DNA from: Flavobacteriales bacterium UBA1993 | Lineage (GTDB): Bacteria > Bacteroidota > Bacteroidia > Flavobacteriales_G > Salibacteraceae | Assembly (NCBI GenBank): GCA_002336485.1 | Contig: DDCZ01000013.1 | Location: 1 to 57,015 of the forward strand | DNA length: 57,015 nucleotides | Direction of reading: 5' to 3' | Part shown: positions 17,198-25,065 of the stretch, one piece after another | Layout: the number at the start of each line of letters is the position of its first letter | Numbering within the stretch: the stretch's first letter is position 1 | Position numbers and translations under genes: made by a program | Notes under the pieces: model-generated | What the model was told of the DNA's origin: nothing | The model's input: only the letters and a program-made list of their open reading frames with translations | Databases searched by the model: none

Positions 17198-18077
17198 ACC
17201 GCTTAGCGTATCCAGACTCGGTTTCGACAATGATCCATCCAATGCCCGACCCACTACACGGCACTTCTCTGCCAATCAGATCTAAACAGCGCTTGGCTTC
17301 ATTATTTTTTTGGTTCGCCCTCAATTGGCCAATGGAAACTGGAATATTCGAATGGATGATTCCAACTGCGTCCAGATCAAATCCACCCTGATCAAAATTC
17401 GTAGGCCATGGGTCATTGATTAAACTGCCTTCGCTGTCATATCCAGCGTAGGCCGTATCAATTACTCCAACCACATCGGTTATCTTGATATGCGTTACAT
17501 TTTGCTTATCGAGCAGGTTGGTGTCAGCAATTTCTGCCAAGTCAAACGGAGTTCCAAAGTTGGCCACATGTTTCCCAGCGAGATTATGGAACAAGGACGC
17601 ATCGGTGTTTTCGAAGGTGCCGACTTGAGTTTGAGCCTGTTGTTCAGAGATACTTGAAAACTCGAAATAGTTGATTCCGTCTGAACTTACGGAAACGAAA
17701 GCGAGTTCGAGAAATGCATCAACACCAGAACCAAAACCGTTTTCAAATACAGCGAAATCAGGCCCGTTGCCATCATGAAATGGAGCGGAAAACTGTAGGA
17801 AGGCTTCTCCTCCATCGCCAAGGCTAACAACCAGCGGCGCATCTGCTTTACCGGTGGCGTAGACTGCCATGCCCGCACTTACTATTCCCGAGTCTGGCAA
17901 GTCTATTTGTTTTAATCCACGTGTCACGTCGCAGGAAATTGCCCAATCTCGAAAGGCGGAACTATCCTTTGATATGGCATCTGAACCAGGTGACCCGACC
18001 TGAGCTGAGAATGATCCAGTTTGGGATATGGCGTGTCCTACCAATCCCATGAATATCAATGTGATGAAGGTTTTCAA
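17184..18077 (-). CDS. T9SS-sorted surface protein of the B12 operon
   Basis: 297 residues. A signal peptide (to AISQ) is followed by a beta-rich domain that mentions no catalytic motif: GSPGSDAISKDSSAFRDWA, GMAVYATGKADAPLVVSLGD and NGPDFAVFENGFG. This domain recalls secreted proteins found beside BtuB in other Bacteroidota. The C terminus (CLDLIGREVPCSGSGIGWII, then YAKRYVE) fits a short T9SS type A sorting domain. Its start overlaps the DUF4465 gene by 4 bases (ATGA) and its end overlaps btuB. Most likely a cell-surface corrinoid-capture or accessory protein; that is inferred from context only. Confidence 0.6.
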   Translation of the reverse strand: MKTFITLIFMGLVGHAISQTGSFSAQVGSPGSDAISKDSSAFRDWAISCDVTRGLKQIDLPDSGIVSAGMAVYATGKADAPLVVSLGDGGEAFLQFSAPFHDGNGPDFAVFENGFGSGVDAFLELAFVSVSSDGINYFEFSSISEQQAQTQVGTFENTDASLFHNLAGKHVANFGTPFDLAEIADTNLLDKQNVTHIKITDVVGVIDTAYAGYDSEGSLINDPWPTNFDQGGFDLDAVGIIHSNIPVSIGQLRANQKNNEAKRCLDLIGREVPCSGSGIGWIIVETESGYAKRYVER

Positions 18078-19045
18078 GGAATATATAGCTTGGTTACTTT
18101 TTCGAGGTTGTCGTTAGATAGCTTGACAAGATAGGCCCCTGAGGTGTACCTTGACATTGAAACAGATGTTTGCCCCGAATTTGCTTTTCCTGAAACCACC
18201 AATTGCCCGTTCATGTTGTAAACTTCATACACACCTGATTGGGTCGAACTAATTTGAATGGATTTACCATTCGCGAAAGCGCGCAAGTCCTCAGAGGTCT
18301 CCTCTTCCGTAATGCTGGTGGTAATGGAATACTCAATGGCATCTAAACAGAAATAGGTCGGGGTATTTATAAATCCAAACGACACATCGCTTGAGCTTAA
18401 TTCAAAGGCTATGGATGTAGTAAGGGCATTTGGCGCAGGCCATCCACTCAGGTCCATGTGAATCCAGCTATCAACGATGTAATCATCTAATGAATCTGAA
18501 AACGTAAAGTCCGCGAGGGTGAATTCAGCGCTATCCAAGATTGTTGTGTCCTCCAATAGGAACATTTTCAATCGAAAGAAATCGGGATCGGTACCGTCCA
18601 GTCCCCCAAATTTTTTGGCAAAACCATCACCGTTAAGCATGCTTAGATATGCATAGGTAGAATTTGTAATTCTTAAGCCTTCCCAATAAAATGTTACATC
18701 TGTTGGCAAAGAAAGGGTGATATCAAGGTCTCCTGAAAAAGGTGGGTATGCCACGGCATAAGCACCTGATAAATAACCACCTACAGTGATGGAGCTATAT
18801 TGATTTCCGATTCCGGCGGTTGTGTCGTTTCGCATAGTGCTGATGGAAAATCCATCCCAAAAGCCGCCAAATGCAGAGTCGTAACTATTGAAGAAAAACA
18901 TCTCGTTTTCCGTGAATCCGCCGCTGAGGTCGGATCCGTTATTAAACGTGTCTAGGGGTAGGTTAAACGATTCAAAATCGACGCTTTGAGCAGTGATTGT
19001 GAATGAAAAAATTAAGAAAGATGCTGAGAAAAAAATGCGCTTCAT
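18074..19045 (-). CDS. DUF4465 surface protein with T9SS sorting domain, first gene of the B12 operon
   Basis: 323 residues from the ATG at 19045, which gives the signal MKRIFFSASFLIFSFTITAQ. Residues 20-235 match the DUF4465 beta-sandwich: DFESFNLPLDTFNNGSDLSG, FWDGFSISTMRNDT, GNQYSSITVGG and CLDAIEYSI. The last 70 residues are a T9SS type A domain (YEVYNMNGQLVVSGKANSGQ, then GAYLVKL). As I recall, DUF4465 proteins linked to BtuB in Bacteroides include the cobalamin-binding BtuH group; I cannot check this here. It follows the cobalamin riboswitch directly and overlaps the next gene by 4 bases. Confidence 0.8.
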   Translation of the reverse strand: MKRIFFSASFLIFSFTITAQSVDFESFNLPLDTFNNGSDLSGGFTENEMFFFNSYDSAFGGFWDGFSISTMRNDTTAGIGNQYSSITVGGYLSGAYAVAYPPFSGDLDITLSLPTDVTFYWEGLRITNSTYAYLSMLNGDGFAKKFGGLDGTDPDFFRLKMFLLEDTTILDSAEFTLADFTFSDSLDDYIVDSWIHMDLSGWPAPNALTTSIAFELSSSDVSFGFINTPTYFCLDAIEYSITTSITEEETSEDLRAFANGKSIQISSTQSGVYEVYNMNGQLVVSGKANSGQTSVSMSRYTSGAYLVKLSNDNLEKVTKLYIP

Positions 19046-19144
19046 ATTGTTTTGTTTAAAGTTGAACAACACGTGAAGCATCAAGAAAATTTGGATAGGA
19101 TTGCTCCCGACCAGCCTTTATCCCGAAAGCTTAACGATCAAATA

Positions 19145-19318
19145 TGAATCTGACAGGTATTCTGACTCTACTCTAGATGAAGCACCTTCCCATTTGAGTG
19201 ATCAAACAGTGGTTTCATTGCTTCTCGTTTAAACGAGTATTACAGCTACGGGTATAGTTCCTGGGTTACACAGGATTCCCTTTTGCATTCCACCTAAGTG
19301 GAAACCAAATTCAATAGT
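19145..19318 (-). ncRNA. Cobalamin riboswitch controlling the four-gene B12 operon
   Basis: Read on the minus strand, the leader contains the conserved pieces in the right order: a GGTTTCCACTTAGGTGGAA hairpin (19312-19290 region), GCAAAAGGGAATCC (19286-19273), CCCGTAGCTGTAAT (19252-19239), and the 3' B12-box sequence AGTCAGAATACCTGTC (19167-19152). A further hairpin, GCTTTCGGGATAAAGGC (19131-19115), lies between the aptamer and the DUF4465 start and may be the expression platform. No good promoter box is evident upstream, so the promoter may lie within the end of the preceding gene. High cobalamin should shut off the operon, as in this riboswitch family. Confidence 0.93.
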
Positions 19319-19323
19319 GCGAA

Positions 19324-20103
19324 TTAAGGTAAAAAGAACTCGCGAGGGATGACACGCATTCGAAATTTCGCGTCGAGTACTGTTTTTTCCTTGTCACCAT
19401 TGTAAAGTCTACCGGCAAACTCACCTTCAACTATGTACAATGCAAAGGTGTCTAAAGGGTTTGCGATCGTATCATTTTCGTAAAAATCGGTTACCCTAAA
19501 ATAAGTGTCAAGGAGTTGACCACTGCCATCCTTTGTTTCCCAGCGCTCAAGATCCTTATCTACATATACAACCTTAACACCATTACGCCCATACGCTGGA
19601 CTTGAAAATGGATTCGCTCCATTAAGGAAAACAGAGAGCGGGTTGTTTGGCCAGTTAATGTTGTTGGTGTCGGTCAAATTAACGCAGTCGTAGAAATAGA
19701 CCTCCAAACGCTCATACGGATCTCCTGGTCGAATGAAATAAGATCGACTTACAAGAAAGTTGCTTTGAGAATCAGGCCCACACTCACCAAGGTCCTCCAT
19801 CTCCGTGAAGTTGAAGTAGATGTTGTCTAAATACTCATCGTTGTCCCAGTATTTATCCTCCGTTCCAAATCGTTTAACCGTATCCCATGCTGAACGCTCT
19901 TCGTTCTGCCACATCTTGTAATTCCCATCACACTTTCCGTAGAAATAGTATTTAGAAGTTGGGCCATTGAAGGTGTCAGGTACAGGGAATGCAGCCGTAT
20001 CGGCATGTCCTACCGCCAAAATGGATTGGCCTCTTTTACACGAACTAAATGTAATGGCAAGTGCAAACGTGAAAATTGTCAAGAAGAGGAAAAGCTTATT
20101 CAT
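19324..20103 (-). CDS. Lipoprotein, paralogue of the gene at 13247
   Basis: 259 residues with a lipoprotein signal ending FSSC. The body has acidic, aromatic-rich sequence (WDNDEYLDNIYFNFTEMEDL) and a C-terminal domain, ALYIVEGEFAGRLYNGDKEK, matching the end of the lipoprotein on the far side of the B12 operon. The two share the block GV(K)V.YVDK/SYIDET, then W.T, then FRV/YFV, then the IVEGEF motif. It is upstream of the riboswitch, on the same strand, with only a few bases between its stop and the aptamer. Function unknown. Confidence 0.7.
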   Translation of the reverse strand: MNKLFLFLTIFTFALAITFSSCKRGQSILAVGHADTAAFPVPDTFNGPTSKYYFYGKCDGNYKMWQNEERSAWDTVKRFGTEDKYWDNDEYLDNIYFNFTEMEDLGECGPDSQSNFLVSRSYFIRPGDPYERLEVYFYDCVNLTDTNNINWPNNPLSVFLNGANPFSSPAYGRNGVKVVYVDKDLERWETKDGSGQLLDTYFRVTDFYENDTIANPLDTFALYIVEGEFAGRLYNGDKEKTVLDAKFRMRVIPREFFLP

Positions 20104-20179
20104 ATGCTAGGTTTCGCGATCCAAAGTTATTGAAAAATGGTCTCGCTATATCAGACGGTGAAAAACGTTAAACGTTTGT

Positions 20180-21028
20180 TTACAAGAATACTTCGTTCGA
20201 TAGCATCATAGCATCGGCGAATTGATTTTGATCTATATGTTCGATCTCACTAGAGTTTAGTGTTTTAAATAGAATTTCGGTCGCAACATTCCCAACCAAA
20301 TCATCCTCGGCCATAGGGCAACCACCAAGTCCTTTTATAGCCGAGTCGAAGTTTCGGCATCCGCTATCGTAGGCTGCTTGAACCTTTCCAGAGGTGTCTT
20401 CGGCAGTGGCATGAAGGTGCGCTCCGATCCTCAGTTTTGGAAATTCGGGCAAGACCATTTCAAACATCTGCTTGATGTTCTCTTCTGTGCTCACCCCTAC
20501 CGTATCGGCCAATGCAAATTCGGTGATGTCGAATTCCCTATGAAGTCGTTGGATCCATTCCGCGGCCATTTCAGGGCTCCATTTATCACCGTAAGGATTT
20601 CCAAAGGCCATGGAGATGTAAATCAAGGGATGTTTGTTTGCTTTTCGAGCGTGTGCGTTAATGGCATCTACCCTAGCTAACGATTGCTCAATGGTCGAAT
20701 TTGTGTTCCGCTTTTGAAACGTTTCGGATATACTGAATGGATAACCCAAGAAATGAATCGGTTCAAACTTGCATGCATCCAGTGCGCCACGCTCATTGGC
20801 GATAATGGCGAGTAATTTTGTTTTTGTGCCCAGGTTTAGACCATCAAGCACTTGAGCTGTGTCTCGCAATTGTGGAATTGCCTTGGGAGAAACAAAGCTT
20901 CCAAAATCCAAAACATCAAACCCAACAGATAGCAGTGTATTCAGATACTTGGTCTTTAATTCGGTCGGAATCCATTGCTCCACTCCTTGCATCGCATCTC
21001 GCGGACACTCTGTGATTTGAATCGACAT
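20180..21028 (-). CDS. Hydroxymethylglutaryl-CoA lyase
   Basis: 282 residues. Cleaves HMG-CoA to acetyl-CoA and acetoacetate, the last step of leucine breakdown, in the cytoplasm. It is a TIM-barrel enzyme of the DRE-TIM group: ITECPRDAMQG at the N terminus (catalytic Arg), metal-binding HLH in IGAHLHATAEDT, and the family signature with active-site Cys, GLGGCPMAEDDLVGN. Length is slightly short of the usual 285-300. The ATG overlaps the pyrD stop codon as TAATG, so the two are translationally coupled although the pathways are unrelated. No other leucine-degradation genes are nearby. Confidence 0.92.
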   Translation of the reverse strand: MSIQITECPRDAMQGVEQWIPTELKTKYLNTLLSVGFDVLDFGSFVSPKAIPQLRDTAQVLDGLNLGTKTKLLAIIANERGALDACKFEPIHFLGYPFSISETFQKRNTNSTIEQSLARVDAINAHARKANKHPLIYISMAFGNPYGDKWSPEMAAEWIQRLHREFDITEFALADTVGVSTEENIKQMFEMVLPEFPKLRIGAHLHATAEDTSGKVQAAYDSGCRNFDSAIKGLGGCPMAEDDLVGNVATEILFKTLNSSEIEHIDQNQFADAMMLSNEVFL

Positions 21029-22047
21029 TATAGAATGGCTTTATTAATACGTTTTATTAGTCCCGGACCTTCGTAGATGAATCCAGTATATAGTTGAACC
21101 AAGGATGCGCCGGCTTCAAATTTATCAACGGCATCTTGCGGTGTGTGAATTCCGCCCACTCCGATAATTGGGATCTCTTTATTTGATAATTGTGCAATCG
21201 TTCGAATAACTTCCGTGCTTCGGGTTGTAACTGGTTTTCCACTTAGACCGCCGGCTTGAGTTACTAGCTGTTCGCGTGACTTTAGACCTTCACGGCTGAG
21301 TGTTGTGTTGGTAGCAACCAAACCATCAATTTCTGACTCCATCACCAACCTTACAATGTCTTCTAATTGAGCTTCATTCAAGTCCGGTGCAATTTTCAGT
21401 AGGACAGGCTTTCGTTTTTGTTGCTTTTCTCGATGCTCAAACAAGAGGTCGAAAATTTTGATCAGCTCATCCTTCCCTTGTAGTTCTCTTAAACCAGGAG
21501 TGTTAGGTGAGCTCACGTTGACTACGAAATAGTCCACATGATCGTAGAGTTTCTCGAATGAATAGAGATAGTCAGATGGAGCATCGCTATTTGGAGTGAC
21601 TTTATTCTTGCCAATGTTTCCGCCAAGTGGGGTTTTTGACTTTGCTTTAATGATCCGATCCACCGCCGCGTTGACACCGCCATTGTTAAAGCCCATTCGA
21701 TTGATTAGGGCTTCGTCGTGTTCCAGTCTAAACAAACGTGGTTTTTCATTCCCAGGTTGCGCTTTTGGCGTTAAGGTTCCAATTTCGATAAAGCCGAATC
21801 CAAGAAGCTCAAGTGCGTCTATCCATCGTGCATCTTTGTCAAACCCAGCCGCCAATCCGATCGGGTTTGGGAATTTTAATCCAAAAACTTCCCGTTCAAG
21901 GCTCAAACTCTGGTCGCTATAGATGTGCCGAAGGATGGAATTTACGATTGGGGTCTTCGAGGCTGCTTCCAGCACTCCTGCTGTAAAGTAGTGCGCCCCT
22001 TCGGGTGACATGGAATATAGAAGTGGTCGAAATATCTGCTTATACAT
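21028..22047 (-). CDS. pyrD: Dihydroorotate dehydrogenase (quinone), class 2
   Basis: 339 residues; oxidises dihydroorotate to orotate in pyrimidine synthesis, with FMN and membrane quinone. The N-terminal helical extension (YKQIFRPLLYSMSPEGAHYF) is the membrane-docking part that defines class 2. Further landmarks are GLAAGFDKDA, FNNGGVNAA, the catalytic-Ser block VNVSSPNTPGLRELQ, and GVGGIHTPQDAVDKFEAGAS near the C terminus for phosphate binding. A TACATTTG promoter box lies only 6 bases before the ATG. First gene of a two-gene unit with HMG-CoA lyase. Confidence 0.96.
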   Translation of the reverse strand: MYKQIFRPLLYSMSPEGAHYFTAGVLEAASKTPIVNSILRHIYSDQSLSLEREVFGLKFPNPIGLAAGFDKDARWIDALELLGFGFIEIGTLTPKAQPGNEKPRLFRLEHDEALINRMGFNNGGVNAAVDRIIKAKSKTPLGGNIGKNKVTPNSDAPSDYLYSFEKLYDHVDYFVVNVSSPNTPGLRELQGKDELIKIFDLLFEHREKQQKRKPVLLKIAPDLNEAQLEDIVRLVMESEIDGLVATNTTLSREGLKSREQLVTQAGGLSGKPVTTRSTEVIRTIAQLSNKEIPIIGVGGIHTPQDAVDKFEAGASLVQLYTGFIYEGPGLIKRINKAIL

Positions 22048-22052
22048 TGCTG

Positions 22053-22060
22053 CAAATGTA
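22053..22060 (-). promoter_or_regulatory. -7 promoter box immediately before pyrD
   Basis: TACATTTG on the minus strand is an exact TAnnTTTG match, ending 5 bases from the pyrD ATG. A transcript starting about 7 bases downstream would be nearly leaderless. No clear -33 element at the normal spacing. Confidence 0.45.
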
Positions 22061-22101
22061 CTTTCCTAGATCAAAGAAATAATTCTTGATGCGCGCATGG
22101 A

Positions 22102-22129
22102 TTGCCCAACGTTTTATGCAATACATTTG
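22102..22129 (+). promoter_or_regulatory. Promoter of the PKD lipoprotein gene
   Basis: TTG at 22102-22104 and an exact TACATTTG at 22122-22129, 17 bases apart, 18 bases before the ATG at 22147. It is divergent from the pyrD promoter box about 60 bases away. Confidence 0.6.
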
Positions 22130-22146
22130 CACTTTAAATTATTATC

Positions 22147-22824
22147 ATGAAAAAACTAGGTATTATCTTAATGGCTTCTTCTGTTTTCGCGATGACTTCG
22201 TGTAAGGATGATCCATCAGCTGCATTTACTGCAGACAAATCAACTGCACAGACAGGTGAAGTTGTAAAGTTCACGGACAACTCAACTGCTGCATACAATC
22301 ACGTTTGGGATTTTGGCGATGGCGAATGGTCAACTGCAATCAACCCAACACACGTTTATTATGACGAGGGTGACTTCAACGTTACGCTTCAAGTAACAGA
22401 TGAAAAAGGCGAGACATCAGTTTTCGCAAACACAACAATTGTAGTTGAAGATTTTCTTGATGAGCTTAGAGAAGGTGATCAAGAAGAGAAGGACGCGGTT
22501 GCTTTAATGATGACTGGCGAATGGGATCTTGATGATTACACAATCTCTTATAACGGAGTTCCAACCTTTGAAACGCTTAACAATGAAAGCGGAATTTTCT
22601 ACGCTGACGGAACTATCCTTCAGGAAGACGGACAAGGAAACAAGTCTACTGGCTATTTCAGTCCAATCAACTCTGAGTACGTTTCTTTATCGTTCGTTCA
22701 AGGACCTGGTGGAATCTACAACATCGATGAGTTGTCTGAAGATCGTATGACATTAGTAAACACTTACCGAGATAGCTCATTGCCATCAAACGTTACTGTT
22801 TCGACACTAGAGTTCAGTAAGTAA
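22147..22824 (+). CDS. PKD-domain lipoprotein
   Basis: 225 residues. A lipoprotein signal ends in MTSC at residue 19. Residues 24-98 are a PKD domain with its hallmark VWDFGDGEWSTAINPTHVYY and a LQVTDEKGE strand. The rest (about 120 residues) is a lipocalin-like beta domain: MMTGEWDLDDYTISYNG, then LNNESGIFYADGTI. PKD modules usually mediate surface protein or polysaccharide contact. It has its own promoter and terminator, so it is a single-gene unit. Function unknown beyond that. Confidence 0.8.
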   Translation: MKKLGIILMASSVFAMTSCKDDPSAAFTADKSTAQTGEVVKFTDNSTAAYNHVWDFGDGEWSTAINPTHVYYDEGDFNVTLQVTDEKGETSVFANTTIVVEDFLDELREGDQEEKDAVALMMTGEWDLDDYTISYNGVPTFETLNNESGIFYADGTILQEDGQGNKSTGYFSPINSEYVSLSFVQGPGGIYNIDELSEDRMTLVNTYRDSSLPSNVTVSTLEFSK

Positions 22825-22850
22825 AAAGATTACTTTTTAAGTAAAAGAGA

Positions 22851-22877
22851 AGCCATTCAAATTGAATGGCTTTTTTT
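22851..22877 (+). terminator. Terminator after the PKD lipoprotein gene
   Basis: The perfect inverted repeat AGCCATTCA/TGAATGGCT with a 3-base loop is followed by a run of T, 26 bases after the stop codon. Confidence 0.85.
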
Positions 22878-22896
22878 GTGCTCAATAAACTACGAG

Positions 22897-23199
22897 ATGA
22901 GGAAAACACTATTACTATGTATGATGAGTCTAGCCGTTGTGGGAACAACGCTGGCAGATGATTTTAAAGTTAAATTGAAAATTGACTTGGTAAACCATGA
23001 ATCGCCGAAAGGTGTATCTGTGGTCGTGCTTGAGAAGGGCGTTGAGGTTAAGTCGGAGACAATCGATTCGGATGGCGAAACGAAGTTCGAGCTGGAAAAG
23101 GGAAGACTCTTTGAAATCTGGATTACGAAAGCTGGTTATCTAAGTCAGGTAATCCATAACGTACATGCTGAAGGGAAAGTTCAACATAACGCTCTATAA
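22897..23199 (+). CDS. N-terminal part of a frameshifted exported protein
   Basis: 100 residues from the ATG at 22897, with a signal peptide (MRKTLLLCMMSLAVVGTTLA) and a beta-sandwich like the N-terminal domain of the 1013-residue repeat protein: GVSVVVLEKGVEVKSETIDS followed by ITKAGYLSQV. After GAA GGG AAA the frame runs into VQHNAL and a stop, whereas the +1 frame continues as GKFNITLYKET, which is what the domain family predicts. Removing one base in gggaaag (23172-23178) joins it to the next entry into one 224-residue protein. No terminator lies between the parts. Confidence 0.6.
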   Translation: MRKTLLLCMMSLAVVGTTLADDFKVKLKIDLVNHESPKGVSVVVLEKGVEVKSETIDSDGETKFELEKGRLFEIWITKAGYLSQVIHNVHAEGKVQHNAL

Positions 23200-23572
23200 A
23201 GAGACCAAGAAAATCCAGTCGGACAAAAAGCAATTCGTTGGTATAGGACGTGAGTTTGTCGATGTTAAGAAGATGACAATCCCAGCAGAATACCTAGCTG
23301 ACGGAGTTTTGATGATGAAGGAGGATGACCTTAGCAAGAGTCAGATTGTGAACATGAAGACCGTGGCAAAGGTTGCCAAGGGTCAAAAGAAGGCGCAGTC
23401 TAAAATTGATAAGCTCAAAAGACAGCGGACATCCCTTGAGGATAAAATCACCGACGAAAAGGCTTCAGTTGGAGCGGGTGAAAAATCTAAGATGGAAGGC
23501 GACGAGGCTGTATTAAAGCTTCAAAAGAGCGTTGTAAAAATCAACGGTAAGCTGAAAGACTTGGCTTACTAG
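23165..23572 (+). CDS. C-terminal part of the frameshifted exported protein
   Basis: 135 codons are open from an ATG at 23165, but the first few residues (MLKG) are probably the +1 reading of the upstream domain, not a real start. After KFNITLYKETKKIQSDKKQ comes a charged, Lys-rich helical region that likely forms a coiled coil (KAQSKIDKLKRQRTSLEDKI). It overlaps the N-terminal fragment by 35 bases and converges with the acuI-like gene, sharing 4 bases at the stop codons. The protein as a whole resembles a short relative of the repeat protein at 10097. Function unknown. Confidence 0.5.
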   Translation: MLKGKFNITLYKETKKIQSDKKQFVGIGREFVDVKKMTIPAEYLADGVLMMKEDDLSKSQIVNMKTVAKVAKGQKKAQSKIDKLKRQRTSLEDKITDEKASVGAGEKSKMEGDEAVLKLQKSVVKINGKLKDLAY

Positions 23573-24564
23573 AACGCCACTACTACCCTACCTTTTGTTT
23601 GTCCTTTCAAGATCAATTCCATTTGAGAAATGATTTGATCGAGGCCCACTTCGGTGGAATACGATTCTAGGTTTGGGATTCTCCATTCAGAACCAAGTTT
23701 AGCCCAAAGATTCGTTCGAAGACCCATTTCTGTTTCGGCGGAATCAACTCCTAGGATGTTGATTCCGTTTAAGAGAAATGGATATACGGTCAATTGCAGT
23801 TCATGTGAAGCAACCAATCCGCAACTGGCTACGCTGCCTCCGCGTTGACACGCCTTAACGCAGGTCGCCAACGTGTTGCCACCAACTGTATCGATAGCAC
23901 CAGCCCACTTCGATCTAAGCAATGGACGTCCTGAATCATCATCAGCAAATGCGCGATCTACGATTTGAGTTGCGCCCAAAGATGTTAGATGATCATTGGC
24001 ATCCGTTTTTCCAGTTGAAGCAATCACATCAAAGCCGGCAGCATTTAAAATGCCTACCGCCATGCTTCCTACGCCTCCGGTTGATCCTGTCACCAGTATT
24101 GGTCCAGCAGTTGGTGTCTGACCGTTTCGCGTCATCTTGAATAGGCTTAGCGCCGCCGTGAAACCAGCAGTTCCATAAACCATTGCTTCTTTCAAGGTTA
24201 TTCCAGCAGGCTTCTTCACTACCCAGGCAGCTGGAACACGGATGTATTCTTGAAATCCACCACTTGTATTCATGCCCAGGTCGTATCCAGTTACGATAAC
24301 CTCCTCACCAACCTCGAATTGATGTGCATCGCTGTGCGCAACGGTACCAGCGGCATCGACACCAGGAGTATGTGGAAAATTCTTTGAAATGCCCTTATGA
24401 CCAGAAGCGGACAATGCATCCTTATAATTCAAGCCCGCGAATGCCACCTTGATAACAACCTCTCCAGCGGGGAGCTCAGCTATGGTTTTGTTTTCAATTG
24501 ATTTTGTGAACGTACCGTCCGATTCTTCGCGAATAACTAATGCTCTAAATGTCTTGTTTTCCAT
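23569..24564 (-). CDS. YhdH/AcuI-type quinone oxidoreductase (probable acryloyl-CoA reductase)
   Basis: 331 residues of the zinc-independent medium-chain dehydrogenase/reductase fold. GroES-like half: VAFAGLNYKDALSASGH and PHTPGVDAAGTV. Rossmann half: VTGSTGGVGSMAVGILNAAG, then SLGATQIVDR. The YhdH/AcuI subfamily reduces acryloyl-CoA to propanoyl-CoA with NADPH. It is the last gene of a tight operon with acs, a pentapeptide-repeat protein and a GNAT enzyme (15-base gap upstream), so a role in short acyl-CoA metabolism fits. Substrate is not proven by sequence. Confidence 0.85.
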   Translation of the reverse strand: MENKTFRALVIREESDGTFTKSIENKTIAELPAGEVVIKVAFAGLNYKDALSASGHKGISKNFPHTPGVDAAGTVAHSDAHQFEVGEEVIVTGYDLGMNTSGGFQEYIRVPAAWVVKKPAGITLKEAMVYGTAGFTAALSLFKMTRNGQTPTAGPILVTGSTGGVGSMAVGILNAAGFDVIASTGKTDANDHLTSLGATQIVDRAFADDDSGRPLLRSKWAGAIDTVGGNTLATCVKACQRGGSVASCGLVASHELQLTVYPFLLNGINILGVDSAETEMGLRTNLWAKLGSEWRIPNLESYSTEVGLDQIISQMELILKGQTKGRVVVAF

Positions 24565-24579
24565 TTGCCTCGAAATTAA

Positions 24580-25065
24580 TCAGGATTGTGATTTGCTGCT
24601 CACCTTCTTCCATTGAATGTGATGAGATTCTAGACCGCGTGCAGTCATACTGCGATTTTCGTTCAATGTAAATCCTTGTTTTTCATAAAAGCCGGCTGGA
24701 CTTCTGTAATCCGCTCCGCTGCTTATTTTATGTTCCTCGCTCAATACTATCCATCCGTTCAGCTCTTCTTCATCTTCCTTAGCTTTGGCTATGAGCGCTG
24801 TGCCCGTGCCCTGCCGCTGATGCGCTGTGGATGCCAATATGATAAACCAACATTCCCCGTGGCGTTCAAAAATTCCCATCCAGCCTATCATTTGTTCTGA
24901 TTCGAAGGCCTTGATATGTCTCAATTTGGAGAGTCCGGCAAGAAACAACTCGGTTTCATTGACTGTCTCATATGCAATTTCCAATGGGAACGCCGAGTTC
25001 CACATCGCATGTATGGATTGAAGCTCCGATTCAACAAGTGTATTGCTCTGTGCAATTTTGATCAT
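24580..25065 (-). CDS. GNAT-family acetyltransferase
   Basis: 161 residues. The acetyl-CoA binding motif A is visible as TAHQRQGTGTALIAKAKED (about residues 80-98), followed by the usual helix and the YRSPAGFYEKQGFTL block of motif B. The acceptor is not predictable from these motifs. It overlaps the pentapeptide-repeat gene by 4 bases (ATGA) and lies in one operon with acs. In Bacillus, the GNAT AcuA acetylates and inactivates AcsA from a neighbouring operon, so acetylation of the acetyl-CoA synthetase here is a reasonable hypothesis; direct homology to AcuA is not evident. Confidence 0.8.
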   Translation of the reverse strand: MIKIAQSNTLVESELQSIHAMWNSAFPLEIAYETVNETELFLAGLSKLRHIKAFESEQMIGWMGIFERHGECWFIILASTAHQRQGTGTALIAKAKEDEEELNGWIVLSEEHKISSGADYRSPAGFYEKQGFTLNENRSMTARGLESHHIQWKKVSSKSQS

